Positions 46,925 through 58,198 of a stretch of DNA of 64,000 nucleotides are shown here, piece by piece. Under the pieces are notes generated by a model. The model was given only the letters and a program-made list of their open reading frames with translations, was not told the origin of the DNA and did no database searches. Position numbers and translations under genes: made by a program. The DNA is from Nicotiana tabacum (lineage: Eukaryota; Streptophyta; Magnoliopsida; Solanales; Solanaceae): contig NC_134087.1 of NCBI RefSeq assembly GCF_000715075.1, positions 184,605,276 through 184,669,275 on the forward strand, given 5' to 3'. The number at the start of each line of letters is the position of its first letter. The first letter of the stretch is position 1.

Positions 46925-47489
46925 GTGTGGAAACTCGAAGAGTTTTCGTGCAAAGATAAAGTGAGCGGATATGAACGATTTTTGCATGTTCGAATACTCT
47001 CTGGGAAGCATTTTTGAAAGATTTGACCGAACCTCTGCTTCAAAGGTTTCCTACATATCTTTGGCTATAAAGGAATCAGGTCAATATAGTTCGGGAAATT
47101 TTGGGTAGCTGGGACTACCATGGGACTGTGATGTTGGTGCTGTTTCGTGCTGCTTTTACTGCTTGCTGACCTCCTTATTACACCCTGCTTTAAAGGTAAA
47201 ACAAAAAGCTAAACTAGACTATGGTATATGAATTACAAAATCTTATCTAGATCCTGTCCTTGCGTTTCTTGTTGTCTTGATGTCTTGGTGACTCTCGGGC
47301 ATCTTTTGCTTCTGACTTATTCCGCATTTCCTTTCATTGTGTCTCGTATTTCCTTTATTTGTTTGGGACTCTTGTTGTTTCTTGCTGGGGATTTGGTTGG
47401 ACTCCTCTGCTTTATTGACTTTACGTGTGCTCCTTTCTTATATGGGCGGGCTTTTGACTTCAACCCGTAAGGTCAAACTACATTGCCAT
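46925..47489 (-). other. E 3' region between repeat array and polypurine tract
   Basis: Non-coding on inspection. A short open stretch (47228-47470, plus strand) looks like a hydrophobic chance frame in T-rich DNA, so I do not call a gene. Confidence 0.5.
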
Positions 47490-49163
47490 TCTGTTCTTCA
47501 GGTGGGCGCCTGACTGTTGATCCTTCAATTGTATTCCCTTATTCTCCAGGTGGGCGCCTGACTGCTGATGCTTCAATTGTATTCCCTTATTCTCCAGGTG
47601 GGCGCCTGACTGCTGATCCTTCAATTGTGTTCCCTTATTCTCCAGGTGGGCACGTGACTGCTAACATTTCAACTTTTCATCCTTGTTCTCCAGGTGGACG
47701 CCTGATTGCCTTTTCAATTCTTCATCCTTGTTCTCCAGGTGGACGCCTGATTGCCATTTCCATTCTTCATCCTTGTTCTCCAGGTGGACGCCTGATTTCT
47801 TCTTCAATTCTTCATCCTCATTCTCCAGGTGGACGCCTGATTTCTTCGTTAATTCTTCATCCTCATTCTCCAGGTGGACGCCTGATTGCCTTTTCAATTC
47901 TTCATCCTTGTTCTCCAGGTGGACGCCTGATTGCCTTCTTCAATTCTTCATCCTCATTCTCCAGGTGGACGCCTGATTTCTTCTTCAATTCTTCATCCTC
48001 ATTCTCCAGGTGGACGCCTGATTTCTTCTTCAATTCTTCATCCTCATTCTCCAGGTGGACGCCTGATTTCTTCTTCAATTCTTCATCCTCATTCTCCAGG
48101 TGGACGCCTGATTTCTTCTTCAATTCTTCATCCTCATTCTCCAGGTGGACGCCTGATTTCTTCTTTAATTCTTCATCCTCATTCTCCAGGTGGACGCCTG
48201 ACTTCTTCTTAAATTCTTCATCCTCATTCTCCAGGTGGACGCCTGATTTCTTCTTCAATTCTTCATCCTCATTCTCCAGGTGGACGCCTGATTTCTTCTT
48301 CAATTCTTCATCCTCATTCTCCAGGTGGACGCCTGATTTCTTCTTCAATTCTTCATCCTCATTCTCCAGGTGGACGCCTGATTTCTTCTTCAATTCTTCA
48401 TCCTCATTCTCCAGGTGGACGCCTGATTTCTTCTTCAATTCTTCATCCTCATTCTCCAGGTGGACGCCTGATTTCTTCTTTAATTCTTCATCCTCATTCT
48501 CCAGGTGGACGCCTGATTTCTTCTTTAATTCTTCATCCTCATTCTCCAGGTGGACGCCTGATTTCTTCTTCAATTCTTCATCCTCATTCTCCAGGTAGAC
48601 GCCTGATTTCTTCTTCATTTCTTCATCCTCATTCTCCAGGTGGACGCCTGATTTCTTCTTCAATTCTTCATCCTTATTCTCCAGGTGGACGCCTGATTTC
48701 TTCTTCAATTCTTCATCCTCATTCTCCAGGTGGACGCCTGATTTCTTCTTCAATTCTTCATCCTCATTCTCCAGGTGGACGCCTGATTTCTTCTTCAATT
48801 CTTCGTCCTCATTCTCCAGGTGGACGCCTGATTTCTTCTTCAATTCTTCATCCTCATTCTTCAGGTGGACGCCTAATTTCTTCTTCAATTCTTCATCCTC
48901 ATTCTCCAGGTGGACGCCTGATTTCTTCTCCAATTTTTCATCCTCATTCTCCAGGTGGACGCCTTATTTCTTATTCATTTCTTCATCCTCATTCTCCAAG
49001 TGGACGCCTGATTTCTTCTTCAATTCTTCATCTTCATTCTCCAGGTGGATGCCTGATTTCTAATACTTCCATGCTCTTCCTTATTCTCCATGTGGATGCC
49101 TGACTTCTAACACTTCCATTGCTCTTCCTTATTCTTCAGGTGGATGCCTGACTTCTTCTATTT
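47490..49163 (-). repeat. 45-bp minisatellite, about 36 copies, in the E 3' region
   Basis: Four 48-bp variants (47490-47690), then about 30 nearly identical 45-bp units with the core TTCTCCAGGTGGACGCCTGA and a T/C-rich remainder, then two or three decayed units. Because 45 is a multiple of 3, frames stay open for long runs. In the sense strand 47902-48933 is open for 343 codons as a 15-residue repeat, KKKSGVHLENEDEEL. On the plus strand 47483-48598 is open for 371 codons. I regard the array as non-coding repeat, the kind known between pol and the 3' LTR of Ogre elements, but coding is not excluded. Confidence 0.92.
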
Positions 49164-50586
49164 CCTTCACCGGGTTTTTCCTGACACAAATGTTGTTTTT
49201 GCCCCTGTTTCAAATCAAAGAAAACTTTGTTAGTTTAAAGCAGGGTGGTTAGCTGGGGCATTCTTGCCGATGGTGGGGTTTCTCTTTGTCTTGTTTTACT
49301 GCCTTGGAATGGTTGAAAAGACTGTTTTGTCCTTGTAATTGATCCTTAACTATAGGATCCCCAACTATTGTTTTCACTTCAAACCCTTTCAACTGTAATC
49401 ATATGTCTCTCCTGACATTGCTGAACCACTTTTTGATTCCACTTTTCTTACACCCATATCTTATTTTTATCCTATTACCTCCTGCCCATCATGGCCGTAT
49501 TTTGTCCTATGCAATCTTGAATCTTGGTAGTATACCTTGACATTCCTTCTTATTTGTTTGGAACAAAATTCATCTCAAAAGCTTTAGAAGAGTAAGATTA
49601 TTAGTGACGAAAACATGACGATTTCGACAATCTAGAATGAAAAGAAAAATCCAAATTTGGATGACTGTGGGAGAAAGAATAAAGAACTTATCTGATTGGA
49701 GTCACTGGCACCAATGATCAGGGTATGTATTTTGGATTAATCAACCCAGTCTTTTTAATCAATCTCCTTTCAATTGTTTCATTTTGTTTTCCCAAAACTT
49801 CCATAACCCAACTTTACTTTTTGTCATTTTACAGACCTGTTTGACTTGCAATATCTTAAAGAGTTTTCACCGACAAACCTTCCTCATTTGTTCATTTCTT
49901 AATTCCTTTTCGCCTTATGGTGCCTGCGAAGGTTTTCACCAATAAGACTCTCTCATTTTACTTTCTTTTAACTTCTGTCGTCTCATAGTGCCCGTGTGGG
50001 TTTTCACCTATAAGACTCTCTCATTTTCATCGCTTTTCTTGTTTGGACCAGAGTGTTATGAACTATCTTCATTTGCTCGACTCGGCATTTTTCTAAGATT
50101 GATCGAAAGGTCTTTTTGGTATGTGGTTGGAATCAAAAGTTAAACAATTTTGATATGGGTTCAAGATTACAACTCTTGGAATCTTTTTCTTATTACCAAT
50201 ACAATTCCTGCCCCAATTTCTTGATTGGGGTCTCTTGATGTTTCTTTTTGTGCACATTATGCATATCGTGCACCCTATGACCGAGCCGTGAGGCGCCTAC
50301 GTATCCTTCTTGAGGAATCAGGTCAAACGTAGTTCACTACAATAATAGTGATTTTTTTTTAAAAAAAATTATATTGTTCATATTTGATTTTCATTGATTC
50401 CAAGAGAGGGTAGGAAAGAAACAAATGTGGCTCAAAGGGGAAGCCAAGAGAGGGTAAGAAAGAAATGAATGTGGCTCAAAGGGGAAACAAAGGGTATAGT
50501 GTTTGGATAGCAGAATAACTTGCCTTTGTCATTCCAATCTTCGAAATAATGCCGAATACAAACATTTAACAACTATACCAAAAAAA
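49164..50586 (-). other. E 3' untranslated region after integrase
   Basis: No gene seen. It includes three diverged copies of a ~70-bp unit with GTTTTCACC.ATAAGACTCT (49858-50025) and a 44-bp direct repeat containing AATGTGGCTCAAAGGGGAA (50400-50443 and 50444-50487). A T/A homopolymer tract lies at 50350-50370. Confidence 0.6.
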
Positions 50587-51558
50587 TCATGCATAATATC
50601 TCTTTACCGCATCAGAATTGATAGCCATGTCTATGCATTTTCCTTCAATATCTGTTAAACATAATACACCATTGGATAATACTCTGGTCACAATGAATGG
50701 TCTTTGCCAATTCGGGGCAAATTTGCCTTTAGCCTCAACCTGATGTGGAAGAATACGTTTCAGCACATGTTGACCCACTTCAAACTTTCGGGGACGCACC
50801 TTTTTGTTGTATGGTCTTGCTATTCTTCTTTGATACAATTGTCCATGACATACTGCTGCCAATCGTTTTTCATCAATCAAGTTTAACTGCTCCAGACGGG
50901 TTTTGACCCATTCATCATCATCAATCTTACCTTCGGCGATGATCCGAAGGGAAGGAATTTCAACTTCTGCAGGAATTACTGCCTCAGTGCCATATACCAA
51001 CAAATAAGGAGTTGCTCCTACTAAAGTGAGAACAGTAGTGTGATATCCCAACAACGCAAATGGTAGTTTTTCGTGCCATTGTCTTGAACCTTCTACCATT
51101 TTCCGAAGTATCTTCTTTATGTTTTTGTTGGCTGCCTCGACTGCTCCATTCGCCTTGGGCCTATATGGAGTAGAGTTGTGATGTGTAATCTTAAACTGTT
51201 AACATACCTCTCTCATTAAGTTACTATTAATATTAGCACCGTTATCTGTGATGATCACCTTTGGGATTCCGAATCGACATATGATATTTGAGTGAACAAA
51301 GTCGACCACAGCTTTTTTGGTCACTGATTTGAATGTTTTGGCCTCAACACATTTGGTAAAATAATCAATGGCTACCATAATGAACCTGTGCCCATTGGAT
51401 GTTGCCGGCTCAATTGGTCCAATCACATCCATGCCCCAGGCGACGAAGGGCCATGGTGCCGACATTGTATGCAACTCAGATGGTGGAGAATGAATCAAAT
51501 CCCCGTGTATCTGGCATTGATGGCACTTGCACACAAAACTGATGCAATCTCGCTCCAT
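50587..51558 (-). pseudogene. pol: E integrase
   Basis: The zinc region ends with CHQCQIHGD. The catalytic core follows: GMDVIGPIEPA (first aspartate), VIITDNGAN (second aspartate), then KANGAVEAANKNIKK with the glutamate. The C-terminal part runs through LLVYGTEAVIPAEVEIPS and PRKFEVGQHVLKRI to the natural stop at 50587. A single in-frame TAA at 51199-51201, probably from CAA, lies between the second aspartate and the glutamate. The N-terminal zinc histidines lie upstream of a frameshift near 51600. Otherwise a full integrase tail without a chromodomain. Confidence 0.9.
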
Positions 51559-52592
51559 GGTAAGCCAGTAGTAACCGGCTCAGAGAATTTTCTTTGCCAA
51601 CACATATCCACTCATGTGGGGTCCGCAAATTCAGACATGACAGTCGTAACTTGTCTGGCATCTATGCATCTTAATAATCCAAGGTCTGGTGTTCTTTTAT
51701 ACAAAACTCCTCCGCTTAAGAAGAATCCATTTGCCAATCGTCTAATGGTTCTCTTTTGATCCCCTGTGGCTTGTGCTGGATATATCCCTATTCTGATATA
51801 CTCCTTGATGTCGTGGAACCATGGTTCACCGTCAAATTCCTCTTCAACCATATTGCAGTAAGCGTGCTGATCGTGGACTTGAATATGCAGTGGATCCACA
51901 TAAGCTTTGTCCGGATGGTGCAACATTGATGCCAGGGTAGCCAATGCATCGGCAACCTCATTATGGATCCTTGGAATATGCCGGAACTCCACTGATTGAA
52001 ACTGTCGGCATGGTATGAGCTTCAAGTCTCGGGTTTCCCATTCTCCCTGAATTTGATGTACCAGAAGATCCGAATCTCCCATGACTAAGATTTCCTGGAT
52101 ACCCATGTCTGCGGCTAGCCTTAACCCCAAAATACAAGCTTCATATTCAGCCATATTATTGGTGCAATAAAATTGAAGTTGAGCCGTAACCGGGTAGTGA
52201 TACCCGATCTCAGAAATAATTACAGCTCCTATCCCGACTCCTTTCATGTTAGCGGCCCCATCAAAGAAAAGTTTCCAGCCAGGCTTTTCAATTTGTTCCA
52301 TCTCATCATTATGCATTATTTCTTCATCGGGAAAATAGGTTTTCAATGGCTCGTACTCCTCGTCGACCGGGTTTTCAGCTAAATGATCGGCCAACGCTTG
52401 GGCTTTTATTGCAGTTCGAGTCACATAGATGATGTCAAATTCTATGAGCAATATCTGCCACTTTGCAAGTCTCCCATTGGCATAGGCTTTTGAAAAATAT
52501 ATTTCAACGGATCCAGACGCGAAATGAGGTAAGTAATGTAGGACGACAAATAGTGTTTCAACTTCTGAGCTACCCACGTTAGGGTGCAACAT
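51559..52592 (-). pseudogene. pol: E second RNase H (Tat-type) and integrase N-terminus
   Basis: An open stretch of 51612-52592. After the tether end (KWQILLIEFDIIYVTRTAIK, ALADHLAENP) comes a second RNase H with WKLFFDGAANMKGVGIGAV (aspartate), NMAEYEACILGLRLA (glutamate), VMGDSDLLVHQIQGEW (aspartate) and NEVADALATLA (aspartate). All four acidic positions are present. A stretch of about ten residues after LKLIPCRQ appears deleted compared with what the flow of the domain suggests. GFFLSGGVLYKRTPDLG leads to integrase. The frame is lost near 51600 and a frameshift near 52560 separates it from RT. Confidence 0.88.
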
Positions 52593-53689
52593 GTCTTTTC
52601 CAGATGAGTATACTTAACCTCATAAGCTGTGAATTTCTTGCTAAGGTAGTAGATGGCCTATTCTTTTCTGCCGGTGAGATCATGTTGCCCCAATACACAA
52701 CCAAATGAATTTTCCAAGACCGTCAAGTAAAGAATCAGAGGTCTTCCTGGCTCTGGCGGGACCAACACGGGTGGGTTTGACAAGTATCCTTTTATCTTAT
52801 CAAATGCTTCTTGACACTCTTCAGTCCATTTGACCGCAACATCCTTTTACAATAATTTGAAAATAGGCTCACAGGTTGTCGTGAGCTGAGCAATAAACCT
52901 GCTGATGTAATTCAACCTCCCTAACAAACTCATTACTTCAGTTTTGTTCCTTGGAGGTGGCAATTCTTGGATGGCTTTGATCTTTGATGGGTCTAGCTCG
53001 ATGCCTCGCCGACTAACTATGAATCCCAGCAACTTTCCAGATGGAACACCAAATGCGCATTTGGCAGGGTTAAGCTTGAGGTTGTACCTGCGAAGTCTTA
53101 AGAAGAATTTCCTCAAATCCCCAACGTGGTCGGCCTGATGCTTTGATTTTATGATCACATCGTCCACGTATACCTCAATCTCCTTGTGTATCATATCATG
53201 AAACACCGTGGTCATTGCTCTCATATAGGTTGCCCCGGCGTTCTTTAAACCGAATGGCATTACCCGGTAGCAATAAGTTCCCCATGGTGTGATGAATGTC
53301 ATCTTTTCTGCATCTTCTTCGTCCATTAGAATTTGATGATACCCGGCATAACAATCCACGAAAGATCCTATCTCATGCTTGGCACAATTATCGATCAAAA
53401 TATGGATATTGGGTAATGGGAAATTGTCCTTCGAACTTGCTTTGTTGAGATTGCGGCAGTCGACGCATACTCTAATTTTGCCATCTTTCTTTGGCACAGG
53501 AACGATATTAGCCAACCAAACAGGATATCGAGTGACTCGAATGACCTTTGCCTCCAACTGTTTGGTGATTTCTTCTTTAATTTTAATACTCATATCAGGC
53601 TTGAACTTTCTCAACTTTTGCTTGACAGGAGGCACCATTGGATCAGTGGGCAATTTGTGAACCACTAAATCAGTGCTCAAGCCTGGCAT
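52593..53689 (-). pseudogene. pol: E reverse transcriptase and degenerate first RNase H
   Basis: Open from 52847 to 53689 and in frame with exon 2 upstream. Motifs: WLANIVPVPKKDGKIRVCVD, CRNLNKA, FVDCYAGYHQILMDEEDAEK (catalytic aspartate), YRVMPFGLKNAGATY, YVDDVIIKSK (catalytic pair), LKLNPAKCAFGVPSGKLLG, LLGRLNYISRFI. A TAA at 52847 and a TAG at 52658-52660 (in KE*AIYYLSKK, CAG expected) follow. The first RNase H region (PLILYLTVLENSFGCVLGQ) has lost its acidic start. All catalytic residues of RT itself are intact. Confidence 0.9.
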
Positions 53690-54026
53690 GTCATCATATG
53701 ACCATGCAAAAACATCTTTGAATTCTATGAGTGCTTTAATTAACTCTTCTCGGATCTTTGGTTCGAGATGGACACTTATTTTAGTTTCTCAGATATTATT
53801 CGTGTCCCCTATATTGATGTCTTCGGTATCACTCAGGCTAGGTTTGCTTTTTTATTCAAAATGAATTAACTCTTTACTAATCTCTTCGAAAGCCTCATCC
53901 TCATCATATTCTGATTCATAATCACAATATATTTCTTGAATTATTATTTCGGAACCAGATTGATTTTTAAGACTGAGCTGAGGATTCCTCATGCATGCCA
54001 TATCACTAGAGCCAGCGTAAAAAGAA
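53690..54026 (-). pseudogene. pol: E pol exon 2, start (linker to RT)
   Basis: From the predicted acceptor at 54027/54026 the frame reads AGSSDMACMRNPQLSL, then an acidic stretch (YESEYDEDEAFEEISKEL), and goes into EFKDVFAWSYDDMPGLS, which leads directly into RT. It is broken by TAA at 53852-53854 and TGA at 53789-53791. The agreement of frame between this exon and RT supports the splice site. Confidence 0.8.
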
Positions 54027-54212
54027 CTGTACAGAAAAAAGAAGAAAAAGAAAAGAAAACCATCAGGAATGATAATGAAAAAGGAAACTGTATTTTATTG
54101 GATGATGAAAGATAACAAGGTTTGCACACTTCAAACAAACTGTAAGATAAACATTGGGATTACAACCCTGAGGTAACCCAAACAAACTGAAGGAAAATCA
54201 AAAATAAACTAC
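54027..54212 (-). other. Predicted intron of E between protease and RT
   Basis: 186 bp on the minus strand. The donor is TCTTG|GTAGTTTATT (GT at 54212-54211); the acceptor follows a T/C-rich run and reads TTTTTTCTGTACAG (AG at 54028-54027). The intron is T-rich, as plant introns are. Removing it skips the TAG at 54209 and links the protease-side frame to the RT-side frame. An intron at this place is a hallmark of Ogre elements. Confidence 0.8.
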
Positions 54213-54832
54213 CAAGACTCCTTTCGAATGGGGAGAGGAGTGGCTTTCCAATTATTAAGCTTTGTTTCTGGCCCAACGAATTGAACTTCTGCGTTGCTAC
54301 AACCTTCCCCGTTTTCCACCATATTCACATCGTCAAACAATTTCTCGAATCTTTCAATTAATTCCTCCTCAGGATTGACCAGGGATTTAGGAATTGTTGT
54401 TATCGGGTGATTTTTAGCACCGGTCTTGACAAAAGGCTTTGATAGATGTGGGATTGGCTTTGGAAGAACCCATGCCTTTTGTTTCAGCTTTCTGGCCTTT
54501 ATCACGTCTGTGACAGTGGGTATGAATCCCAAACCAAATGTTCCCCAGTTCTCGGGGAGAGATACTGGTTGCATAATTCCTTGCAAAGATGAGCCCAAAC
54601 CTTTGCCGGGTATAAAACCATTTTTTAACATTTCATAGGCTACCATGACTGATGCAGAGGTTATCTTTGGATTCGGAAGGTACTTCCCCTCTGGAATTTT
54701 CTCTACCAACACTGTGTCGGACACTTGGTATACCCATGGTCCCTGGTCATTTTCTATTCCCTCGACTGGTACAATGGCATTGCTGTGAGCATTTAAACTT
54801 TCTTCCCCATGCACAACTATTTCTTGCTGATC
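54213..54832 (-). pseudogene. pol: E G-patch-like segment after protease
   Basis: Same frame as gag-protease, entered after the TAG at 54833. Around 54560-54660 it encodes VAYEMLKNGFIPGKGLGSSL followed by QGIMQPVSL and GLGFIPT, which has the spacing and glycines of a G-patch, a small RNA-binding or helicase-activating motif. The remainder is charged and ends at the donor splice site (LPIRKES). The open part is 54209-54814. The role in the element is unknown. Confidence 0.75.
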
Positions 54833-57715
54833 CTATTCAAACTTGACCGCCTGGTGTAGTGTTGACGGGACTGCTTTAGCAGCATGGATCCATGGTCGAC
54901 CCAATAGCAAATTATAAGAAACGGTTATATCCAACACTTGAAACTCCATCGTGAATTCAACTGGCCCTATTGTCAGCTCCAGCACTATGTCACCAAATAA
55001 ATCTCTGCTTCCACCGTCAAACCCCCGTACGCAAATACTATTCTTCTGGATCCTCTCCTCTTTTATTTTCAATTTGCTTAAAGTGGAGAGAGAGAAGATG
55101 TTTGCACTTGACCCGTTGTCAACCAATACCCGGGTTACTACGGAGTTTTCACATTTCACGGTGAGGTAAAGAGCTCTGTTGTGCTCAGTACCTTCCACAG
55201 GCAATTCATCATCAGAAAATGTAATTCTGTTTGCCTCAAAGATTCTGTTGGCTATTCTTCCCAAATGATTTACAGAGATTTTATCAGGAACGTGAGCCTC
55301 ATTCAGGATTTTCATCAAAGCCAGACGGTGCTCCTCTGAATGGATCAGTAATGACAATAATGAAATTTGAGCGGGCGTCTTCTTCAGTTGATCCACAACA
55401 GAATAGTCATGGAGCTTCATTTTTCTTAAAAACTCTTCCGCTTCTTCTTCCGTCACAGCTTTCTTTATTGGTGTTGGATTATTTTTAGTTTTTCTTAACT
55501 CTTCGGGAGAAAAACATCTTCCCGAACGAGTCAAGCCTTGCACCTCACAGACTTCTTCCTTGACTTCTTTTCCCTTGTACATTACCGTCACCCGTTCATA
55601 GTTCCATGGAATGGCTTTGTTGCTGATCACTGGTAACTGGGTTACCGGCTTGATAATGACCCGATCTATACGGGCTCCTTCCACGACTACAATGGGTTTG
55701 CTGGGGACCCCTGGTACTATCACTTTCGACCTTTCTTGCTTTGTGGCAACTTTGCTCGAAGATCCCTTCTCGACTACCACAGATGGTTCATCACCATTTC
55801 TGTTCTGCTTAGGTACCGACTTCTCCTCTGTTAACTGCTTATCTGGCTTGGCTTCATGAGACCTGATCATCATGACGGTTTGTGACGGCTTCTTTGTCTC
55901 CCCATCAGCCTGTACTATTTCTATCATATTGGCCTCCTGATGAGCTAGCATTGGATATCTGTTAATATTGGGAGCTTCGGGGGTTTGAACCTCAATTTTA
56001 TTAGTATCAATCAGCTCTTGTATTGCATTCTTTAAATGCCAGTATTTTTCCGTATCATGGCCTGGTGTACCAGAACAATACTCACAGCTAAGGGTGTAGT
56101 CCATATTCTTTGGAGGAGGATTGGGTAGCTTGGATTGTATTGGTCTTAGCATGTCCAGCTGTCTCAGCCTGTGGAACAGACTAGTGTAGGACTCTCCCAA
56201 TGAAGTGTAGGTTTTCCTTTTCTGCCCCCTTTCACCCCTGAATACTGGACTAGGCCTGAAACCTGGTCCGAAGTGGGCTCGCGGATAAGGGTAGGTACTT
56301 GGTATGACAGGAGCACGCCAATTAGCGTGAGCAGGTGGCTGATTGTATGCTAGTGCATGGTTAATGGAAAAATGAGGTTCCGACGGGTGATAGTAGTGTT
56401 GGGGTGAATTGTGGTGGTAAGTTGATTGGTGAGGTCGGTGTTGATTATAGTAAGGAGGTGAACCTCTGGATCCGGACCAAGTTCCTAAATCAACTACCGC
56501 TGCTTCCTCCCTTTTCTTTCATCCGATTCCTCCTACCCCGCCTTGAATAGCTTGAGTAGTCGCCTTAATAGCCGAATAGCTCATGATTTTATTGGTCTTG
56601 AGGCCTTCTTCCACCATACCTCCCATCTTCACTACTTCGTTGAAGGATTTTCCTACCGCCGAAACCAAATGGGCATAGTAAGTTGGCTCCAAGGCTTGTA
56701 GGAAGTAGTCCACCATTTCACTTTCCTTCATATGAGGGTCCACCTTTGCTGCTTGTTCTCTCCACTGGAAGCCATACTCTCTAAAACTTTCATTGTGTTT
56801 TTTCTCAAATTTTGTCAAAGATAGTCGATCTGGGATGATTTCCAGACTGTATTGGAAGTGGTATGCAAATGCCTGTGCCAGGACATCCCAGGTGTACCAT
56901 CTCCCATGGTCCTGGCGTGTATACCACTCCAAAGCTGATCCGCTTAAACTTTGACTGAAGTAAGCCATCAATAATTCGTCATTTCCCCCAGCTCCTCGCA
57001 TCTTGCTGCAGAAACCCCTTAAGTGGGCTACTGGATCGCCATGACCGTTGTATAGGTCAAATTTGGGCATCTTGAAGCCAACTGGTAATTGTACATTTGG
57101 GAACAAGCACAAATCCTTGTAGGCTACACTGACTTGCCCACCTAACCCTCGCATGTCTCGGAACGATTGTTCTAGGCTTTTGACCTTCCTGAACATCTCT
57201 TCTTGTTCAGCATTTTTGGCTGGCTTGTCAATTTCAGTTGGGAGGTCAAAACGAGGAGTAGTTGAATGGATTTCGGAGGCTTTGAGGGTGGGCTCCGGGG
57301 GGTAGTATTGGTTGTCCTGGGCCTGGAATGTAGGCTCATTAGGAGATTTATGGAGTGTAGTTGTGGGAGGTGCCACAAAGATAGGAGTTACAGGTGGAGG
57401 AAAGTATGGAACTGGTTTAGGAGGGGGAGACTGCGGTGTCTGAGAGGTGGTGCCTCGGTAGTGTTGGTAGATGGGGAAATTTGGGGATAATTCAGTGGTA
57501 AGATTATCCTGAGTTTGGGCTAGTGATGGAGCAGGGTTAGTTGGGTAAGATGGGGGTGACTGCCCTGTAGACCAGGCCCGGTACATCTCAGCCATTTGCT
57601 GCTTGAGTTTAAACATCTCTTCTTTCATTTTACCGACATCCATCTCCTCTATCTCAATACCTGTGTCGACATCTGGGATAGACATACTTTCGGGTATTGG
57701 TCCTTTTGATCTCAT
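54833..57715 (-). pseudogene. gag: E gag and protease
   Basis: One frame from ATG 57715 to TAG 54833-54835. The first 398 codons end at a TGA (56519-56521), where CGA is likely (GGIG-stop-KKREEAA). The Gag has a proline-rich N-terminal third and a capsid region with MPKFDLYNGHGDPVAHLRGF, FSQSLSGSALEWY, LTKFEKKHNESFREYGFQW and YFLQALEPTYYAHLV. Then a tyrosine/histidine/proline-rich stretch, a CEYCSGTPGHDTEKYWHL knuckle-like CX2CX4H motif near 56085, a basic linker, and the protease with VLVDNGSSANIFSLSTL (active-site D-N-G) and LLLGRPWIHAAKAVPSTLH. One TGA is the only stop inside. Confidence 0.9.
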
Positions 57716-58198
57716 GTGATAATGATAATATGCCAGTATACTCTTTAGAGAAACTAACTGCTTGAATTCTGGAAATGAGCAAACTTGTTAGTTTTGAGAG
57801 TTTAACACATACATAATTACACGTTGAGATGCAATGTTCCTAGACACATAACCCTTTTCTATTATGCATTTGCTCGGCTGCTTGTGTCATCCCAGCTTTT
57901 CTTGGTCTTTTATCATTACTCACTCTTATTTTATATATTTTTTTTTATTGTGGTCGAATCTTATAGAGATTGCCTACGTATCATGCCCCCGCATGAATCA
58001 GACCTTGCGTAGTTCGGACGTAAGGAAAACACTTTTATTTATTCTTGAAAATAATACAAATATGGAACAGACATTACATTTGGAAAACATTATAAGAAAA
58101 TGGTTTGAAAACACAAACACCCAAATCAAAATAAAAGACACAACTCTTAACTTCTCTGAACATGCTCCACTTTCCACTTTTGTTGTCAATCATATGGA
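57716..58198 (-). other. E spacer between ORF1 and gag
   Basis: About 480 bp, T/A-rich, with no gene on inspection. It would be the leader of gag if gag is translated from a separate RNA or after re-initiation. Nothing else recognised. Confidence 0.5.

Noticed and set aside
47483..48598. 371-codon plus-strand frame of a serine/phenylalanine-rich repeat
   Set aside because: It is the antisense of the 45-bp array in E. Its openness follows from the 45-bp period, and it has no recognisable domain or start context.
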